Shown: positions 34,405-42,709, numbered from the stretch's first letter. The stretch: DNA of 64,000 nt from an uncultured Planctomycetota bacterium (GCA_903847315.1 CAINDG010000008.1:23871-87870); one strand, 5' to 3'. The notes: generated by a model from the letters alone, not told the origin. Numbers and translations are program-made.

Positions 34405-35484
34405 ATGAGTAAGTTAGTTGTGCCCCAAAAAGGCGCTTTGGATTTCTTATCTCTCGGTGCGGTAGTATGCCGATTGGACCCCGGAATTATTCCATTCCAT
34501 AAGGCGACCAACTTTCAGGTTCACGTCAGCGGAGGCGAGTATAACGTTGCTGCTAATCTGTCGGACTGCTTCGAGCTGAATACGGGTATCGCTACGGCGA
34601 TGGTGAAGTATCGTCTCGGCCGATTGATTCAGGAACGAGTAAGAGCAATGGGCGTAAAGCCGTTTTACGTCTGGTTCGAGCGCGACGGCGTTCAGGGGCC
34701 GAATATGGCACTGGTTTACAGCGACCGCGCATTAGGCGTACGTACGCCGGAAGTGGATTATAACCGCGCTATCGAAGCGGCTGCGCAGCTCAAGCCGGGC
34801 GATTTAAACTGGGCGGAAATTTTTAAGGATGGCGTTCGATGGTTCCACAGCGGCGGAATATTCGCTGCCCTGTCGGAAACGACCTCAGAACTAATCATTG
34901 AAGCTATGAAATACGCCAAGTCCAAAGGCGCAGTTACCAGCTTTGATATTAACTACCGCGCTAAATTGTGGAAGTTCCGCGGCGGACAAAAGAAAGCAGT
35001 AGAGATACTGCGGCGGATTGTGGAAAACGTCGATGTTCTGGTCGGCAATGAAGCGGATATGCAGGACGGTCTTGGAATAAAAGGACCCGACGTTGTTAAA
35101 CAGTCCAAACTCGACCCTTCGGTTTTTGTCGCTGTGATTGGCGAAGTTGTAAAGCAGTTTCCGAATGTAAAAGCGGTTGCCACAACGCTCCGCGAAGAGC
35201 ATTCCACTAATCACCACACATGGAGTTCAGTGGCCTGGGTTGACGGCAAGGTTTATCAGGCTCCGACCTGCGAACTTAATGTTTACGATAGAGTCGGCGG
35301 CGGCGACGGTTTCGCATCAGGATTTTTCTATGGCTTGCTCACCGGCAGGTCTCCTGAAGAGGCGGTAAAGCTCGGCTGGGCACATGGCGCTCTGCTTACC
35401 ACTACGCCGGGCGATACGACAATGGTGACTCTCGAACAGGTTGAGAACTTTATTAAAGGTTCTCGCGGCCGTATCCAGCGGTAG
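34405..35484 (+). CDS. PfkB-family sugar kinase, probably 2-keto-3-deoxygluconate kinase
   Basis: The 359-residue protein has the ribokinase fold. Near the N-terminus FQVHVSGGEYNVAANLSDCF binds sugar. VTSFDINYRAKLW and VLVGNEADMQDGLG follow. The catalytic Asp is in the anion-hole motif RVGGGDGFASGFFYGLLTG. The overall pattern is closest to 2-keto-3-deoxygluconate kinases, which phosphorylate KDG in uronate breakdown, but other ketose or aldonate acids are possible. It converges on gnd with a shared terminator. Confidence 0.82.
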   Translation: MSKLVVPQKGALDFLSLGAVVCRLDPGIIPFHKATNFQVHVSGGEYNVAANLSDCFELNTGIATAMVKYRLGRLIQERVRAMGVKPFYVWFERDGVQGPNMALVYSDRALGVRTPEVDYNRAIEAAAQLKPGDLNWAEIFKDGVRWFHSGGIFAALSETTSELIIEAMKYAKSKGAVTSFDINYRAKLWKFRGGQKKAVEILRRIVENVDVLVGNEADMQDGLGIKGPDVVKQSKLDPSVFVAVIGEVVKQFPNVKAVATTLREEHSTNHHTWSSVAWVDGKVYQAPTCELNVYDRVGGGDGFASGFFYGLLTGRSPEEAVKLGWAHGALLTTTPGDTTMVTLEQVENFIKGSRGRIQR

Positions 35485-35504
35485 GAAATTCTTAAGTCAG
35501 AATA

Positions 35505-35541
35505 ATAAAAAAGCCCTGATGAAATATCAGGGTTTTTTTTT
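35505..35541. terminator. Bidirectional intrinsic terminator between kinase gene and gnd
   Basis: The 7-bp stem CCCTGAT / ATCAGGG (35514-35520, 35526-35532) has a 5-nt loop, nine T on the plus side and an A-rich run on the other. It can end both convergent transcripts. Confidence 0.9.
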
Positions 35542-35557
35542 GTTTCCCGAGATTTTT

Positions 35558-37018
35558 TTATGCGATATAGGTAGAGGCGCTTGTATTGCCGCCGCGGCCT
35601 GTCCAATTTGTATGGAAAAATTGTTTGCGAGGTTTGTCAACTCTTTCGTAAGTATGAGCGCCGAAATAATCTCGCTGAGCCTGCAGCAGATTTGCCGGCA
35701 GTCTTTCGCAGCGATAACCGTCATAATAAGCCAGAGCTGAGCAAATGGTCGGCATCGGTATGCCCATATCAACGGCGGCCCTGACGACTCTTCTCCATGA
35801 ACTTTGTGCTTTTTTGACCGCGCTTTTGAAGAATGGGTCGAGCAACAGGTTCACTTGATTTGGATTTTTCGTGAAAGCGTCTTTTATCTTGCCCAGAAAT
35901 GCCGAGCGGATAATACAGCCGCCTCGCCACATAAGAGCGATTCCGCCGTAGTTGAGATTCCAGCCGGATTCCTTTGCGACAGATCTCATAAGCTGATAGC
36001 CCTGAGCGTAACTTACGATTTTAGAAGCGTAAAGTGCCTTTCGCAAATCTTCAATCATTTTTGCTTTGTCGCCTTTGAACTGTTTTGCGGGGCCGGCAAG
36101 AATTTTTGACGCTTCGACTCGTTCTTCCTTCATCGCCGACAGGCATCTTGCAAAAACGGCTTCGCCTATGAGTGTCAGCGGCTGGCCGGCATCAAGAGCA
36201 GCGATAGCAGTCCATTTTCCGGTGCCTTTCTGCCCTGCTGTATCGAGAATTAAATCGACAACCTCATTGCCCTGTTCATCTTTATATCCAAGGATATCAC
36301 GGGTGATTTCGATAAGGTATGAATCAAGCTCGCCTTTGTTCCACTCGGCAAGAACGCTGTTCATTTCAGTGTTTGTCATACCGAGACCCTGCTTCATCAT
36401 TTGATAGGTTTCGCAAATCATCTGCATATCGCCGTATTCGATGCCGTTATGCACCATTTTAACGAAATGACCTGCGCCATTTTCGCCGACCCATTCGCAG
36501 CAGGGTTCGCCCTTATCGGTATGAGCGGAGATTTTCTGGAATATCGGTTTTACAGAAGGCCATGCAGCAGGCGAGCCGCCGGGCATAATCGATGGGCCGG
36601 TCAAAGCGCCTTCTTCGCCGCCTGAAACGCCGGTGCCGATATAAAGTTTGCCTTTGCTTTCGACATATTTCGTTCTTCTTGTCGTATCCGGGAAATGGCT
36701 GTTTCCGCCATCGATGATAATGTCGCCGTTTTCAAGATGTGGCAGCACCATTTCGATAAAATCATCAACCGCTTGTCCCGCTTTTACCATCAGCATTACC
36801 TTGCGAGGCGTCTTAAGATTTGCGCAAAGCTCCTGGATGGAATGACAGCCGATTATATTTTTGCCCTTCGCCCTGCCCTTAATAAAATCATCGACCTTTG
36901 AAACGGTACGATTAAAGCAGGCGACTGTAAAGCCTTTGCTTTCCATATTGAGAATGAGATTTTCACCCATTACAGCAAGACCAATAAGACCTATATCCGC
37001 TTTTCCTGCATTTGTCAT
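35558..37018 (-). CDS. gnd: 6-phosphogluconate dehydrogenase, decarboxylating
   Basis: Gnd oxidises 6-phosphogluconate to ribulose-5-phosphate and CO2, making NADPH. The 486-residue protein has the Rossmann start IGLIGLAVMGENLILNMESKGF with an Asn-Arg-Thr cofactor loop. It then shows IIIDGGNSHFPDTTRR, GTGVSGGEEGALTGPSIMPGG, the catalytic HFVKMVHNGIEYGDMQ and the C-terminal YFGAHTYERVDKP. Length is standard. The ribosome site AAAGGATGA lies inside the last codons of the HNH gene just upstream, so gnd may depend on that transcript. Confidence 0.95.
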   Translation of the reverse strand: MTNAGKADIGLIGLAVMGENLILNMESKGFTVACFNRTVSKVDDFIKGRAKGKNIIGCHSIQELCANLKTPRKVMLMVKAGQAVDDFIEMVLPHLENGDIIIDGGNSHFPDTTRRTKYVESKGKLYIGTGVSGGEEGALTGPSIMPGGSPAAWPSVKPIFQKISAHTDKGEPCCEWVGENGAGHFVKMVHNGIEYGDMQMICETYQMMKQGLGMTNTEMNSVLAEWNKGELDSYLIEITRDILGYKDEQGNEVVDLILDTAGQKGTGKWTAIAALDAGQPLTLIGEAVFARCLSAMKEERVEASKILAGPAKQFKGDKAKMIEDLRKALYASKIVSYAQGYQLMRSVAKESGWNLNYGGIALMWRGGCIIRSAFLGKIKDAFTKNPNQVNLLLDPFFKSAVKKAQSSWRRVVRAAVDMGIPMPTICSALAYYDGYRCERLPANLLQAQRDYFGAHTYERVDKPRKQFFHTNWTGRGGNTSASTYIA

Positions 37019-37019
37019 T

Positions 37020-37634
37020 TTAAATCATCCTTTCATTAAGATTTTGTTTCATAATTTTCATATTTACTTGCGCTAAAGTGCGACCGCTTTTTTTAAGATT
37101 ACATTCTGCACAAGCAACTACAAGATTGTCTAATTCGGTTCGTCCTCCAAGTGAATAAGGAATAACATGGTCAATATGAATTCCTTTTTTGTCAAGTTTT
37201 TTGCCACAATATTGACAAATACGGTTATCCCTCAAAATAACTTCATTTCTGATGGTTGATTGAGTTTTTCTTTGCAGTCCTTTTCGCGTATGGTATCGAG
37301 CATATTGTTGTAAAATGTTCCGTGCAGATTCCTTTGTGTCTTTATCAGCAAGAGGATTATTTTCAACATTTTTTAGTTCGGAAAGAACTTCTTCGACATG
37401 CATTACTGTATGAGGGGCAAGTTGAAACTTGCTTTCCCAATTATCATCCAAATTCATATCTACTTCTTGAAGTTCTTTTGCATAAGGTATAAGCTTTTTG
37501 GCTTCATTCAAAGCCTTTGTTAATTGGGGAGACGGTAATTTCCAGAGGTTAGATTTTTCAGGAATACTAACCTTCCACCATTTTAAAATATTATCAATTA
37601 ATATTCCATTATCTAATTTATATACATATCCCAT
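37020..37634 (-). CDS. HNH endonuclease domain protein, solitary
   Basis: The 204-residue protein has an unassigned N-terminal part (1-125) and a C-terminal HNH nuclease domain. The zinc Cys pair is in ICQYCGKKL, then come HIDHVIPYSLGGRTELDNLVVACAECNLKKSGRTL. HNH proteins cut DNA in restriction, homing or phage systems; no methylase or phage gene is next to it. The coding is clearly AT-richer than the flanking sugar genes. It ends 1 nt before gnd. Confidence 0.82.
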   Translation of the reverse strand: MGYVYKLDNGILIDNILKWWKVSIPEKSNLWKLPSPQLTKALNEAKKLIPYAKELQEVDMNLDDNWESKFQLAPHTVMHVEEVLSELKNVENNPLADKDTKESARNILQQYARYHTRKGLQRKTQSTIRNEVILRDNRICQYCGKKLDKKGIHIDHVIPYSLGGRTELDNLVVACAECNLKKSGRTLAQVNMKIMKQNLNERMI

Positions 37635-37739
37635 CTCAAACTCTCCATTAGATTACAGTTTCGCGACCCATCTTTGTTACGTGAAACGTTTGACGTATGA
37701 CGAAACGAGCTGCGCAACTGCAACCGTTTTACGTTTTAT

Positions 37740-38999
37740 TTATATAAATCTTTTTTTATATGCCCATAATCCTAAGCCCGGACTGGAGATGAAAAAGATT
37801 TTTTCTCCATCGGGCATATCGTTAAAACCATTATGTAATTTTTCGGGGTTATACCTTTTCAGCATTTCAGACAAATCTTCATAACTGAAATTGACCGATT
37901 CGATTTCTTTCCTTGTTAGTTTTCCCGGACAGTAAGTTATTTTAAATCTTCCCTCGCTTGAGCCGTGGATAAGATGAGCGGCGGCGCTTAAATTCGCCTT
38001 TAAATCGTCATTTTTCTCGACAAGTTCGAGGACTTTCTTTGTGCCGATATAACCATATTTTCTGATAAGCGTATCTATTTGTTTGTCTTCGCCGAATTCC
38101 TTAAGACCCGGCGCAAGAACAACAAGTTCTCCGCCGTCAGCCATAGCCATTCTTGTCCGATATATGCTTTTATTGCCGAGCCAGGTGCTTTTATATTCGT
38201 GCGGGTCGAGATAAACGACCACCTTTTTCAACGGCTCCTCGAGCATTGTAAAATTGACCTTTAAACAAAGCTCGCAGGCCTTGTTGAAACAGTTAATATC
38301 GTCGCCTATAAAAATTCCCTTGGTTTTGTTGTCCGTCGAGACAACAGTAAGTGCATAAACAATCGGCAAACCTTTGACAAAATGTTCCGATGCGTAATTA
38401 AAAACTTTTCTGACGGGGTTGTCGGCCCTGCCCATAATTTTTTCCATATCGCAGACGGCGCCGAGAAAATGGCTTCTGTTGATGCCCTCCGGTCCGCCGG
38501 TGCCGACGAAAATATTTTTATTGTAATTGGCCATACCTGCGACTTCATGCGGCACAACCTGCCCGATTGACAAAATCAGGTCGAAATTCCCCTCGACAAG
38601 CAGCTTGTTTACCTGAACAGGCCATTCATAATTTACTTTATTATTGCTGATTTTTTTAATGAAATCTGCCGGCACATAACCGAGCGTTACATTGTCGGTT
38701 CGCCAGTTATAACTTCTAAAAAGATTCAGAGGAGTTTGGCCGTACATTTTTTTTATTTCCGCTTCCGTCATCGGAAAATGTGTTCCAACAGCAGGCAGAA
38801 CGTCGGTAAGTTTATTGCCGTAATACTGCCAGGCCAGATATGTAAGCTCGCCCGCCCGTGAATAAAAACGCGTAATGTCAGGACAGATTACAAGGACTTT
38901 TTTGCGATTACCAAGCTTGCCAAGTGCGGCATATAGACCTTCTTTGAGGTCGTCAACGCTTAAACTCGTATCAGGATTTCCTTTACTGTAAAGCAGCAT
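37740..38999 (-). CDS. LarA-like nickel-pincer racemase/epimerase family protein (DUF2088)
   Basis: The 419-residue protein matches the lactate racemase LarA superfamily. By comparison with LarA, Asp41-Thr-Arg starts the N-domain. His74 in VGTHFP, His151 in VVPHEVAG, Lys161 (the likely cofactor-tethering Lys) and His177 in INRSH fill the known active-site places. Family members racemise or epimerise 2-hydroxy acids with a nickel-pincer nucleotide. Larger homologs act on malate or sugar acids. The neighbours gnd and a PfkB sugar-acid kinase suggest a sugar-acid substrate; this is inference. An AAGGA ribosome site is present. Confidence 0.8.
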   Translation of the reverse strand: MLLYSKGNPDTSLSVDDLKEGLYAALGKLGNRKKVLVICPDITRFYSRAGELTYLAWQYYGNKLTDVLPAVGTHFPMTEAEIKKMYGQTPLNLFRSYNWRTDNVTLGYVPADFIKKISNNKVNYEWPVQVNKLLVEGNFDLILSIGQVVPHEVAGMANYNKNIFVGTGGPEGINRSHFLGAVCDMEKIMGRADNPVRKVFNYASEHFVKGLPIVYALTVVSTDNKTKGIFIGDDINCFNKACELCLKVNFTMLEEPLKKVVVYLDPHEYKSTWLGNKSIYRTRMAMADGGELVVLAPGLKEFGEDKQIDTLIRKYGYIGTKKVLELVEKNDDLKANLSAAAHLIHGSSEGRFKITYCPGKLTRKEIESVNFSYEDLSEMLKRYNPEKLHNGFNDMPDGEKIFFISSPGLGLWAYKKRFI

Positions 39000-39045
39000 A
39001 GTATGTCACAAGTCCTTTTAATATAATAGGTTACAGTTTTAGCAA

Positions 39046-39066
39046 TTGGTTCATTTACCGAACCAA
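39046..39066. promoter_or_regulatory. Palindrome upstream of LarA-like gene (possible operator)
   Basis: A perfect 7-bp inverted repeat, TTGGTTC (39046-39052) and GAACCAA (39060-39066), lies 47 nt before the LarA-like start. The size and position suit a regulator site, but no second copy was found. Confidence 0.3.
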
Positions 39067-39144
39067 AATTTATATCAGAATTGCAGGTTGTTTTCAAGGA
39101 TTTTATTAGGATTTAGAGTTGGGATAACGTCAATGGGCTTTTGC

Positions 39145-39173
39145 TTTACAATAGTTGTCTGTAAGGTTATATT
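39145..39173 (+). promoter_or_regulatory. Predicted promoter of tRNA-Thr
   Basis: TTTACA (39145-39150) and TATATT (39168-39173) are 17 nt apart, 11 nt before the tRNA. Confidence 0.6.
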
Positions 39174-39184
39174 TGTTTTTTTGT

Positions 39185-39256
39185 GCCGATGTAGCTCAAC
39201 GGTAGAGCGCGGCTTTCGTAAAGCCGAGGTTTTGGGTTCGAATCCCACCATCGGCT
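39185..39256 (+). tRNA. tRNA-Thr (anticodon CGT)
   Basis: A cloverleaf can be folded by hand. The acceptor stem GCCGATG/CATCGGC is a perfect 7 bp and the D stem is GCTC/GAGC. The anticodon stem CGGCT/AGCCG holds the loop TTCGTAA, giving CGT, which reads ACG (Thr). The T arm TTGGG-TTCGAAT-CCCAC has one mismatched outer pair. No 3' CCA is encoded; the discriminator is T. It is the only complete tRNA found, and a degenerate copy of its 3' half lies at 40157-40197. Confidence 0.92.
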
Positions 39257-39259
39257 TTT
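39219..39259 (+). repeat. tRNA-derived direct repeat, proximal copy (att-like)
   Basis: The 41 nt from the anticodon loop of tRNA-Thr to just past its end recur at 40157-40197 with 36 of 41 bases identical. This is the classic shape of a site used by elements that integrate at tRNA 3' ends. Confidence 0.75.
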
Positions 39260-39271
39260 GGCAACGACAGT

Positions 39272-39315
39272 TGTCATTTCGAGCGAAGCCCCTTATGGGC
39301 GAAGTCGAGAAATCT
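39272..39315 (+). repeat. Dispersed palindromic repeat, copy 2
   Basis: A 44-nt element starts TGTCATTTCGAGC and ends GTCGAGAAATCT, with GAAGCCCCTTATGGGC in the centre. Its ends match copy 1 at 1556-1593. It ends 6 nt before the start of the 87-residue gene. Confidence 0.8.
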
Positions 39316-39321
39316 TATTCT

Positions 39322-39585
39322 ATGAAAAATATAAATAAAACAAATCTGACCGACACACCTAAAGATATTCTCGAAATTCAATATGATTTGTATCGCAAAA
39401 TGAGTCCGGCGAAAAAATTCAGGATTGTCTGTGACGCTTATCGTTTCGGGCAGTCTCTTGCAATGACTGGAATAAAAATGCGATATCCCACTGCCGACAA
39501 AAGAGAGGTTTGGCGTATATGGGCAAAACAGCATCTTGGAGAAGAATTATATAATAAAGTCTATGGGGGCAAATCTAATGAGTGA
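39322..39585 (+). CDS. Small hypothetical protein, 87 aa, partner of nucleotidyltransferase
   Basis: Family not named. The soluble helical protein has a core YDLYRKMSPAKKFRIVCDAYRFGQSLAMTGIKMRYPTADKREVWRIWAKQHLGEELYNKVYG, rich in basic and aromatic residues. Starting earlier would translate the tRNA and the repeat, so the ATG at 39322 is used. It overlaps the nucleotidyltransferase gene by 8 nt (ATGAGTGA). This fits a two-gene module in which a small basic protein is coupled to an NTase, as in some toxin-antitoxin systems; that role is inferred. Confidence 0.75.
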   Translation: MKNINKTNLTDTPKDILEIQYDLYRKMSPAKKFRIVCDAYRFGQSLAMTGIKMRYPTADKREVWRIWAKQHLGEELYNKVYGGKSNE

Positions 39586-40159
39586 TGTTCAGCAGAGTGA
39601 AGTAATTAAAATATTAACAGACATCCTCGATGAATTGAAAATAGGATATGCCATCGGCGGTTCAATCGCGAGTTCGATATATGGGACGCCGCGTTTTACA
39701 CAGGATGCGGATATTTCGGTACAACCTTTTTCGTCCGTTGCAGAACGGTTTTATGAAATGCTGAAAGACAGTTTCTATATCAGTAAAGAGGCTATGTATC
39801 AGGCAATTAGTTCCCATAGCAGTTTTAATGTAATTCATTTTGAGACTGCTTTTAAAATAGATATATTTACGGTAAACACCGATTTTGAAAGACTGCTTCT
39901 AACACGCAGCAAAAAAAACAAAATTGAGGAATCTATCAATAAGGCTTTCTCGCTCGTATCGCCTGAAGATATTATATTATTAAAACTCAAATGGTATAAA
40001 CAGTCAGATTGTGTTTCAGAACGCCAGTGGTCGGACGTGCAAGGCGTTCTGGCAGTGCAGAAAGAACGACTCGATTTTGATTATTTAAAGAATTGGGCGA
40101 AAAAGCTGGAATTAAACGAACTCCTCCAAAAGGTAATGGCGAATTTAGACTTACATTAA
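39578..40159 (+). CDS. Nucleotidyltransferase-fold protein (AbiEii/MNT-like)
   Basis: The 193-residue protein has an NTase core: YAIGGSIASSIYGTPRFTQDADISV gives the Gly-Gly/Ser helix turn and the Asp-x-Asp metal pair, with a later Asp in FKIDIFTV. A C-terminal helical part includes VSPEDIILLKLKWYKQSD. Such proteins occur as toxins or antitoxins (AbiEii, MNT) and as tRNA- or protein-modifying enzymes. The ATG at 39578 has GGGGGC upstream and overlaps the partner gene; a TTG-type start at 39536 is less likely. Its stop codon lies in the distal tRNA-derived repeat. Confidence 0.78.
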   Translation: MSDVQQSEVIKILTDILDELKIGYAIGGSIASSIYGTPRFTQDADISVQPFSSVAERFYEMLKDSFYISKEAMYQAISSHSSFNVIHFETAFKIDIFTVNTDFERLLLTRSKKNKIEESINKAFSLVSPEDIILLKLKWYKQSDCVSERQWSDVQGVLAVQKERLDFDYLKNWAKKLELNELLQKVMANLDLH

Positions 40160-40197
40160 AGCCGGGGTTTTGGGGTCGAATCTCATCATAGGCTTTT
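40157..40197 (+). repeat. tRNA-derived direct repeat, distal copy
   Basis: A decayed copy of the tRNA-Thr 3' part (36 of 41 bases). It cannot fold as a tRNA because the 5' half is absent. It starts exactly at the TAA that stops the nucleotidyltransferase. Confidence 0.75.
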
Positions 40198-40245
40198 TAT
40201 TAATTTCAAATCAATGCGAAGTTGAATTCCAAATTTTATATAGAT

Positions 40246-40728
40246 TTATTTTCCTTGGATAGCTTGAAGGATTGATACCAGTAGCATAATAACGCCAAGA
40301 AGAAAGATAATCATTTGCATACGCAAAAGGAACAGTGTAGTGTTAGATTTTCTAAATCTGAAGATGTCACGGATTTTTATTTTCTCCGGAATTCCAAGTT
40401 GCGGTGATTTGAAACCGAGACGTTTCTCAATCTCAGAAATCACAGTGAACTTTGTTATTTCGGTCGAGTTGCGATGCCTGAAAGTGATTTGCATTCCAAA
40501 CAGTGATACACCAATAAGAAGTACAGATGAGAGAATACCTACGAGAGGTTCTGAAACTTTCCACTGAATTCCCACAATAGCTGCCGTGAGCACAGCAGCT
40601 ATTTGAAGAGCCTGCCATGTTTGTCTCCTGGTCTGGAAGTGGTCCTGCCACTCTGTCTCGAACATTTTCAGTAAAGAATCTTTATCCATTCCTGATACAT
40701 CTACCTGAATATCGGGTTGCTTACACAT
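40246..40728 (-). CDS. Small membrane protein with three hydrophobic helices
   Basis: Not firmly recognised. The protein of about 160 residues has a soluble start (DSLLKMFETEWQDHFQTRRQTWQALQIA), two adjacent membrane helices (about 45-95), a cytosolic basic stretch with EIEKRLGFKSPQLGIPEKIKIRDIFRFRKS and a last helix near the C-terminus. The ATG at 40728 gives a normal start; a longer start at 40752 exists. It lies just outside the tRNA-flanked islet and on the opposite strand. Confidence 0.65.
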   Translation of the reverse strand: MCKQPDIQVDVSGMDKDSLLKMFETEWQDHFQTRRQTWQALQIAAVLTAAIVGIQWKVSEPLVGILSSVLLIGVSLFGMQITFRHRNSTEITKFTVISEIEKRLGFKSPQLGIPEKIKIRDIFRFRKSNTTLFLLRMQMIIFLLGVIMLLVSILQAIQGK

Positions 40729-40773
40729 ATTTTCACCTATTAATTTTAGCAATACAAAATTTTAATTCTCTTT

Positions 40774-41742
40774 TTATGTTTCTCTCGCCAGAGCGGCGGC
40801 GCCGATAATGCCGGCATCTTCGCCAAGCGTCGCAAAACAAATCTCTACAGTATTCTCCTGCTTAATTTTCCAGATATGTTGTTTGAAATAATATTTAATC
40901 CTATCGAGCAGCGGTTTTCCCGCGGCAATCATCCCGCCTGCGAAAACAATTTTTTCAGGTTCAACATAATGCAGCGAATTTATACAAAGCACCGCCAGAA
41001 CCTCGGCAGTCTCATCGGTTATCTTCTTTGCGAGTTTATCGCCTTTTGCAAGATGTTCATAAACATCCTTGCTGGTTATTTGTCCGTTCTTATTTAATAC
41101 TTTTTTCAGACTTGATTTAGCTCCTGCTTCTATCGCTTCTGTCGCTCTTTTCGCGGTGTTTGTCGCTGATGCATAAGCTTCTGCGCAGCCGTGCTGGCCG
41201 CAACTGCATAATCTGCCGTTGATATTCACAATCGTATGTCCAAGTTCGGCGGCATTATCTCCGCTGCCGTAGAGTAATTTGCCGTCGGATATAATTCCTG
41301 CGCCGATGCCTGTTCCAAGTGTAAAAAATACCATATTTTTTATATTTCTGCCGACTCCAACAACAAATTCGCCAAAGCAGGCGGCGTTTGCGTCATTTTC
41401 AAGAATTACCGGCCTGCCGAGTTTTTTCTTAAGTATTTTGCTTATCGGCACATTCGTAAACTTCGGCAGATTTGAACATCGCGTAATTATACCCTGTGAG
41501 TATTTTGCAGGCCCCGGCGTACCTATTCCGATGGCCTTAATCGTTTTCAAAGGAATATTTTTTTTGTTTGCGGTTTCTTTTATCGCATCAACTATCCTGT
41601 CAATAACTATGGCAGGACCCATTTGGGCATTTGTCGGGATGGAAATTTTCCAAAGCAGTTTCATATTGGCCGACAGGCAGCCAATCTTTATGTTAGTTCC
41701 GCCTAAATCTATTCCTATGAAATTCTTATTCTGCATAGCCAT
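40774..41742 (-). CDS. ROK-family glucokinase-like sugar kinase
   Basis: The 322-residue protein has the ATP-binding start FIGIDLGGTNIKIGCLS. The sugar site is in VILENDANAACFGEF and GTGIGAGIISDGKLLYG. The zinc/ROK signature GRLCSCGQHGCAEAYAS follows. ROK proteins of this size without a DNA-binding domain phosphorylate glucose, fructose or N-acetyl sugars; glucose is most likely here. The start overlaps the galE end by 17 nt, and both lie in one transcript. Confidence 0.85.
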   Translation of the reverse strand: MAMQNKNFIGIDLGGTNIKIGCLSANMKLLWKISIPTNAQMGPAIVIDRIVDAIKETANKKNIPLKTIKAIGIGTPGPAKYSQGIITRCSNLPKFTNVPISKILKKKLGRPVILENDANAACFGEFVVGVGRNIKNMVFFTLGTGIGAGIISDGKLLYGSGDNAAELGHTIVNINGRLCSCGQHGCAEAYASATNTAKRATEAIEAGAKSSLKKVLNKNGQITSKDVYEHLAKGDKLAKKITDETAEVLAVLCINSLHYVEPEKIVFAGGMIAAGKPLLDRIKYYFKQHIWKIKQENTVEICFATLGEDAGIIGAAALARET

Positions 41743-42709
41743 TAGGATACTTATTATGCCATTTCCAGGCGGTTTCGACTATTTTTTCAAGCTCTGGATA
41801 TTTTGTCTTCCAGCCAAGCTCTTTTATCGCTTTTGAGGCATCCGCAGTTAAAACCGGCGGGTCGCCTTCTCTGCGGGCAGTTTCGGTAACCTTAAAATTT
41901 TTACCTGAAACCTTTTTAACCGTCTCTATCACCTGGCGGATTGAGTGTCCTTTGCCGTTGCCGAGGTTATATATCAATTCGCTGTGCTTTTCGAGTTTTT
42001 CGAGCGCCAGCAAATGAGCCGAGCATAAATCTTCAATATGAATATAATCCCTTACGCACGTTCCATCCGGCGTTGGGTAATCCGTGCCGAAAATTTTAAT
42101 ATCCTCTCTCTTGCCCATCGCTGCGGCTATTACCAGGGGAATAAGATGAGATTCGGGCTTATGGTCTTCGCCAAGCGTGCAATTTGTACCTGCACCGGCG
42201 GCATTGAAGTATCTTAGCGCAGCGTAATTTAATTTTCCGGCCTCACTTAGAAAGTGGCATCTGTCCTCAACCGTTAATTTTGTCTGACCATAAGGATTGA
42301 TTGGTTTTTTAGGTGAGTCTTCGGTAATCGGAACAACTTCAGGCATACCGTAAACGGCGGCTGAACTGCTGAAAACGAATTTTTTAACACCTGTTTTTTC
42401 CATCGCGGACAAAAGCACCTGCGTATTGCAGACATTATTGCGATAATATTCAAGCGGTTTTTCAACTGATTCCTTAACCTCAATAAACCCGGCAAAGTGC
42501 ATTACCGCATCTATTTTTTTCTTCTTTAAAACCTTTACGAGAAGGTCGAAATCTCCAGTATCTCCTTCAACCACTTCAAATTCTTTTACAGCCTGTCTGT
42601 GCCCCTTGCAGAAATTGTCAAAGACAACCGGGTTATATCCCTGCGACGCGAGCATTGCCGTCATATTGCTGCCGATATATCCCGCCCCGCCGCAGACCAG
42701 AACTTTCAT
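41726..42709 (-). CDS. galE: UDP-glucose 4-epimerase GalE
   Basis: GalE interconverts UDP-glucose and UDP-galactose with bound NAD. The 327-residue protein shows VCGGAGYIGSNM at the N-terminus, the catalytic Ser in FSSSAAVYG and Tyr-x-x-x-Lys in NPYGQTKLTVE. LRYFNAAGA and TPDGTCVRDYIHIEDLCSAHL are hallmarks of GalE rather than other epimerases. The ATG overlaps the stop of the lipoprotein gene upstream (TAATG). Confidence 0.93.
   Translation of the reverse strand: MKVLVCGGAGYIGSNMTAMLASQGYNPVVFDNFCKGHRQAVKEFEVVEGDTGDFDLLVKVLKKKKIDAVMHFAGFIEVKESVEKPLEYYRNNVCNTQVLLSAMEKTGVKKFVFSSSAAVYGMPEVVPITEDSPKKPINPYGQTKLTVEDRCHFLSEAGKLNYAALRYFNAAGAGTNCTLGEDHKPESHLIPLVIAAAMGKREDIKIFGTDYPTPDGTCVRDYIHIEDLCSAHLLALEKLEKHSELIYNLGNGKGHSIRQVIETVKKVSGKNFKVTETARREGDPPVLTADASKAIKELGWKTKYPELEKIVETAWKWHNKYPNGYAE

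Noticed and set aside
39046..39321. Open frame extending the 87-aa gene upstream
   Set aside because: It translates the tRNA-Thr gene and the dispersed repeat, so the coding start must be later.
40157..40197. Second tRNA gene
   Set aside because: Only the 3' half is present and it has five changes; no acceptor 5' strand or D arm.
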